64,000 nt of DNA from Phycisphaerales bacterium. GTDB lineage: Bacteria; Planctomycetota; Phycisphaerae; Phycisphaerales; UBA1924. The notes below the pieces were generated by a model. That model was not told where the DNA came from. It saw only the letters and a list, made by a program, of their open reading frames with translations, and searched no databases. Numbering within the stretch: the first letter of the stretch is position 1; every line of letters starts with the position of its first letter. This document shows, one piece after another, positions 60,276 through 64,000 of this stretch. The translations under genes and the position numbers were made by a program. The stretch is from assembly GCA_029260395.1 (NCBI GenBank), contig JAJDDJ010000013.1, positions 589,459 through 653,458 on the forward strand, given 5' to 3'.

Positions 60276-62261
60276 CTACAAACTCCGGATCTGCTCATCG
60301 GCAAGCCCGGCCTGCTTGAGAATCTGCACGGCATTGGCCTTGACCACGTCGTCCTTGAAGCCGGAGTCTCGGAAGACGACACGCATGTCCTCAGGCTTCA
60401 GCTCCTTCTTGAGGGCGACGATACCCTCGACAACATCAAGGCCAATAGACTTCGCGAGGCACACCACCAACGCACCGGCACCAATGCTGAAGACGGTGCT
60501 TCCCGCGATTCTTCGCTCTTCAATCGGCTCCGCGAGGTCGAGCCCAAACTTCAGGAGTAGCTCGCAAAGGACATCTGCTTCACTTCGCTCGGTCTTGATG
60601 TTGTCGATTGAATCAAGCAGCGTGCTTTCGATAGCATCAAACTCTGTGTCCCAGAGTTCGATGTTGCTGCTGTCGAGTCTGAAGACGCGGAATCCCAAAT
60701 CAGACGGAGCCAACGCCGAGTCCAACCGCTCCGCACGCTCTTCCGCCAGCCGCGTAGTGCATCGGCGGATTCGCTCTTTCCCGATGTCTGCAATTGTCTT
60801 GTACCCACTCTCAAGTGCCACAGAGTCGTCATCGCAAGGCTCTGGCAGTTGAACCATAATGAATCGCCGATCACCACTATCCTCTACATTTTGGTCAAGT
60901 ACCGCCTGGGCGCTTGAGCACGAACCGGCAAAGAAATCGAGGACTATGTCTGTACCATTCGCACTCGTGCACACCTGCAATGCACGCTTAATGGTGCCGA
61001 TGGGCTTAGGCCTTGGAAACACTCTCTTGTCGAAACCAAGTGCAATGAACTCCTCGCTTCCACGCTCGCTATTGACATCCTTGAACGACCACGATGTAGT
61101 AGCTTTGACATCATCGCGGCCGGTCAATAGGTCTTTCTCAAATACGCCCCAAATCTGTCTGTTAGGCATGAACTTCGGCATCAATGCCGACAGCTGTTCC
61201 TTCGCCGTATCAAGGCCCCATCGCCAGTTCCCCTCTTTCCCATCACTTCGCACCGGCTTTATCTGGACGTATCCATCGGGCACCTCATCGTCCTCGGTCG
61301 GGTAGAACTTGCCCGTCTCAGGATCATGCACGAAGTAATAGAACAAGTTAGGACGGTCTTCGCGGAGGTCATTGTCGCCGGTTTTCCGCAGATCAATTTC
61401 GCGATACCTGCCTAAAAGCGGATCGGATTTGTTGTAACGGGACAAGATGTGCTCCCCCGGCTCAAAGCCGCCAGCACTGAACGACCCGATGTTCTTCGCA
61501 TACACAAGCATGTATTCGTGAGCAGTAGCTATGTGCTTGTCATCTGAACGCCCTTTGGGATTATTGGTATTGGCAATGCACGCAACAAAATTCTCCTCCC
61601 CAAACACGGCATCTGTCAGCATCCGAAGTCGTGATACTTCATGGTCATCAATGGAAATGACAATCGCCCCATCCTCTCGCAAAAGATGACGCGACAGCTT
61701 TAGGCGAGGCAGCATCATGTTCAGCCAGTTTGTGTGGTAGCGTCCGGAAGACTCTGAATTGGCAGATACCTTGAACCCTTCCTCGTCGGTCTGTCCTGTG
61801 TACCGCAAGTAGGTATCAAGATTCTCTTGGAACCTGTCCGGGTAGATGAACTCCTTACCAGTGTTGTACGGCGGGTCGATGTAGACCATCTTCACCTTGC
61901 GGTGGTACGACTTCTGGAGCAGCTTGAGTACTTCCAGATTGTCACCCTCGATGAACAGGTTCTTCGTCGTGTCCCAGTTGATCGATTCCTTCGGGCACGG
62001 CCTGAGCGTTGCGGCTGTGGGCGTGTTGGCGATGAGTGTCGCCCGGCTCTTGCCGTTCCAGGTGAAGCTGTACCGTTCAGGCTTCTCTTCGATGGCGTCG
62101 CCGAGCACCTCACGAAGTGCGTCGAAATCCACTTTCCACCGAGGCTCCCCGTCTTCGGAACTCTCCGTGAACGCATCCGGGAACAGCTCGCGGAGCTTGG
62201 CGAGATTCTGTTCGACGATGTTGGCGGATGCACCATCGGTTGCTGGGTTGAGTGGTTCCAT
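60276..62261 (-). CDS. type III restriction-modification methyltransferase (Mod)
   Basis: 661 residues. The adenine N6 methyltransferase motif IV is DPPY (129-132, YIDPPYNTGKEFIYPDRF) and the SAM-binding motif I is DFFAGS (442-447), so DPPY comes first, which is the beta-class order used by type III Mod. The variable central region (about 200-400) holds the DNA-recognition domain. Methylation by Mod protects host DNA, and Mod is required by Res for cutting. 17 nt after the DUF4391 gene. Confidence 0.93.
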   Translation of the reverse strand: MEPLNPATDGASANIVEQNLAKLRELFPDAFTESSEDGEPRWKVDFDALREVLGDAIEEKPERYSFTWNGKSRATLIANTPTAATLRPCPKESINWDTTKNLFIEGDNLEVLKLLQKSYHRKVKMVYIDPPYNTGKEFIYPDRFQENLDTYLRYTGQTDEEGFKVSANSESSGRYHTNWLNMMLPRLKLSRHLLREDGAIVISIDDHEVSRLRMLTDAVFGEENFVACIANTNNPKGRSDDKHIATAHEYMLVYAKNIGSFSAGGFEPGEHILSRYNKSDPLLGRYREIDLRKTGDNDLREDRPNLFYYFVHDPETGKFYPTEDDEVPDGYVQIKPVRSDGKEGNWRWGLDTAKEQLSALMPKFMPNRQIWGVFEKDLLTGRDDVKATTSWSFKDVNSERGSEEFIALGFDKRVFPRPKPIGTIKRALQVCTSANGTDIVLDFFAGSCSSAQAVLDQNVEDSGDRRFIMVQLPEPCDDDSVALESGYKTIADIGKERIRRCTTRLAEERAERLDSALAPSDLGFRVFRLDSSNIELWDTEFDAIESTLLDSIDNIKTERSEADVLCELLLKFGLDLAEPIEERRIAGSTVFSIGAGALVVCLAKSIGLDVVEGIVALKKELKPEDMRVVFRDSGFKDDVVKANAVQILKQAGLADEQIRSL

Positions 62262-62278
62262 CAGTCGTGTTCCTCGGT

Positions 62279-63034
62279 CTAGAGCAGGGTCGATTCTGTG
62301 CGGAGACGCTGCTCCAACTGCTTGATACTGGTATTGAGTTCAACCTGACGGTTGAAGTGGGTCTCGTTCTTGAGCAGGGCACGCTGCTCGGCTATCTGCT
62401 GTTCGATTGTGCGACACTCTGCGAGTCGCTTGAGCCGCTCTGCTTGTTGATCGACGGAGCTATAGAGCGAGAAGCTCCCCGTAAGCCGCGACGCATCGAG
62501 TGCGGCCACGCGGTCCACCAGAGCCGAGTACAGGTCGAAAAAGTGCGTGTGCGGCAAGCCGGGCAGAGGCAAGCTCTTGATGAACCCGGACTGCTCGGCG
62601 GAGAGAGAACTCGCGTCCATCCAGCCGGAGAGCCTTACGTCTTCGGCAACGATCGCGTCCCGCTCGGCACGGCTGAACCGCTTGTGAGCAACGCTGACCG
62701 CGAACGCGGGTGGAAGCGACAGCACGAGCACCACCGGATACGGGATCGCCCGATGGATGACTTCCGCGATGCGTTTGGTTCGCTTGTCCGTCTTCAGGTT
62801 GACCTGGATGACCGCGACCTCGTGGTACTCCCGTTCGTCGTCCTCGTAGGCGGAGATCGGCACGGTTGACGGCTTGAGCGTGTACTGCCAAGTCACGTTC
62901 TCGATGTCATCAGCGAACGCCCGCTTGTCGGCGGCGGTGAGCGAGGCGTTCTCTGAAAACAGCTTCTTGAACACACGCTTGCCGAGGTGGCAGGCATCGG
63001 GAAGGGCCATGCTTGAGTAGAGGGCGTCGGTCAT
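62279..63034 (-). CDS. DUF4391 domain protein
   Basis: 251 residues. The start MALPDACHLGKRVFKKLFSENASLTAADKRAFADDIENVTWQYTLKPSTVPI and the sequence EDDEREYHEVAVIQVNLKT correspond to DUF4391, which I know as an accessory protein beside SNF2-type helicases and type III Mod genes. The C-terminus has a coiled coil (RTIEQQIAEQRALLKNETHFNRQVELNTSIKQLEQRL). ATGA overlap with the helicase stop (63031-63034) shows coupling. The molecular role is not known. Confidence 0.75.
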   Translation of the reverse strand: MTDALYSSMALPDACHLGKRVFKKLFSENASLTAADKRAFADDIENVTWQYTLKPSTVPISAYEDDEREYHEVAVIQVNLKTDKRTKRIAEVIHRAIPYPVVLVLSLPPAFAVSVAHKRFSRAERDAIVAEDVRLSGWMDASSLSAEQSGFIKSLPLPGLPHTHFFDLYSALVDRVAALDASRLTGSFSLYSSVDQQAERLKRLAECRTIEQQIAEQRALLKNETHFNRQVELNTSIKQLEQRLRTESTLL

Positions 63035-64000
63035 CCACCGCCCCCCGAGTCTGCATCGACGATGGCGAGGTACGCGACGACTTCGAAGTCGTTGATGCCC
63101 TGGAACGAGTCCTTCGTGAGCACCGTGCCGCCACGTTGGAAGAGGCTCTCCACACCCTTCTCTTCGGCCTTGCCGGTCACGGCGGCGATCGCCTTAGCGA
63201 GCAAGCCTTGGTAGTGACTCATTTGCGAGCCGTTCTTGGTGCGTGCATTGAAGAAGGCAACGGCGGCATCGTCTGGCTGCGAGCAGCCGAGCGAGAGCTT
63301 CTTGAACACGTCGAGGATTCGTTTGGTGCTGGTGAAGTTGAGTTTCACGTCGCCCTCGTCTGAGACATAGACGAGGTAGTGCGGCGACAGGGCGTACGTG
63401 CTGTCGAGCCGGACCTTCGCGTTCTCAGCCCGGAGGCACCAGATCACTCCGGGGCCGATGTCCTCGATGTCCACGAGGTCATCACCGGCTGCGACCGCGA
63501 ATGCTCCCAGCGGCATGTGCTCAAGTCGCTCTTCGTGCTCTTTGAGGAACTCGACCAGGTCCATGCGGAAGTCGTTGAGCGTGAGGTCGGTGATGGAGAT
63601 GCCGTTGGAGAGGTCTTCCATGTCGATGACCTCCTCCTGCATCTGCTCAAACTGCCGCCGCCTGTACTCCAGGTCGTTCATGTGGTCGTTGTCTGTTTGC
63701 TCAATGACGTTCTCTTCGCCGGTGGCGGAGATATCGAGCAGCACCATGCGGCCACTGACGCGGGCTTCGAGGTTGATGTACTCGTCAAGCTCCATGTTGG
63801 GCCAGAAGTTGACCAGTTGGATGACGCTGTTCTGGGAGCCGATCCGGTCGATACGCCCGAACCGCTGGATGATGCGGACCGGATTCCAGTGGATGTCATA
63901 GTTGACGAGGTAGTCGCAGTCCTGGAGGTTCTGTCCCTCGCTGATGCAATCCGTCGCGATCAGGATGTCGATCTCGTCGGTGAGTGAGTCGTCAATCTTG
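63031..64000 (-). CDS. SNF2-like helicase C-terminal part, cut by the window edge
   Basis: 322 residues are visible and the frame stays open to the edge, so the N-terminus is missing. Motifs V and VI are clear: DILIATDCISEGQNLQDCDYLVNYDIHWNPVRIIQRFGRIDRIGS, typical of SNF2 or RapA-type superfamily 2 helicases. The last 200 residues form a C-terminal domain without a family name. It is first of the five-gene operon on the minus strand, and its motor may act with DUF4391 and Mod in DNA translocation or recognition. Confidence 0.85.
   Translation of the reverse strand, partial: KIDDSLTDEIDILIATDCISEGQNLQDCDYLVNYDIHWNPVRIIQRFGRIDRIGSQNSVIQLVNFWPNMELDEYINLEARVSGRMVLLDISATGEENVIEQTDNDHMNDLEYRRRQFEQMQEEVIDMEDLSNGISITDLTLNDFRMDLVEFLKEHEERLEHMPLGAFAVAAGDDLVDIEDIGPGVIWCLRAENAKVRLDSTYALSPHYLVYVSDEGDVKLNFTSTKRILDVFKKLSLGCSQPDDAAVAFFNARTKNGSQMSHYQGLLAKAIAAVTGKAEEKGVESLFQRGGTVLTKDSFQGINDFEVVAYLAIVDADSGGGG

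Overview
The window looks like a chromosomal segment of a high-GC planctomycete, most likely class Phycisphaerae. The evidence is a LEPR-XLL type N-terminus (ESLESRIVLSA), two secreted proteins ending in paired modules of the form GDIADDFG...GDGMxSFGDFLALLGLIGPCP, a secreted protein ending in VPAPGTAAVLG...RRRR, pseudopilin-like proteins with an H-X8/9-DG motif, and an LptD-like outer-membrane protein. The lineage is inferred from these family signatures; no database search was run.

Layout. 1-4042 (minus): an operon of a LolCDE/MacB-like ABC permease and ATPase, an alpha/beta hydrolase and a GH3-family acyl-adenylating enzyme cut by the window edge. 4098-8632 (plus): tRNA-dihydrouridine synthase, a tight DUF1573 / rhodanese / MauE-DoxX membrane trio, ribosomal protein S18 and free methionine-R-sulfoxide reductase. 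8684-13950 (minus): a methyltransferase, the LptD-like protein and a small exported protein. 14107-17887: STAS protein, PurN, GroES-like protein, nitroreductase, M24 peptidase and a BFD-like [2Fe-2S] protein behind a possible short RNA or attenuator. 17992-29171 (minus): rplK-rplA-rplJ-rplL-rpoB-orf113-rpoC, with an unexpected small membrane-protein gene between rpoB and rpoC. 29796-32316 (plus): two adjacent secreted proteins sharing the same C-terminal module and nearly the same promoter. 32491-40432: an ankyrin-like Tat-exported protein, ispG, a TraB/GumN-like protein, a lipase-like lipoprotein, a HEAT-repeat protein and smaller unknowns. 40573-45820 (plus): ileS and a sigma-54 two-component pair. 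45841-50815: the LEPR-XLL protein, a Gly-rich membrane protein and two divergent pseudopilin-like genes.

From tRNA-Asp (50994-51067) to the right edge lies an integrated element. A tyrosine integrase whose reading frame ends inside the tRNA is followed by an excisionase-like protein, an AAA-type ATPase and three unknowns, then a compact five-gene modification-restriction operon read leftwards: SNF2-like helicase (cut by the edge), DUF4391 protein, type III Mod methylase, a separate PD-(D/E)xK nuclease, and Res. This operon is the strongest defence-system candidate.

Other points of interest are a 48-bp element present both between genes and in frame inside ispG; matching losses of zinc-site cysteines in RpoC and IleS (one Cys kept, then Ser, Ser, Asp); the orf113 insertion in the rpoBC operon; and seven exact 159-nt repeats that encode a probable seven-bladed propeller.
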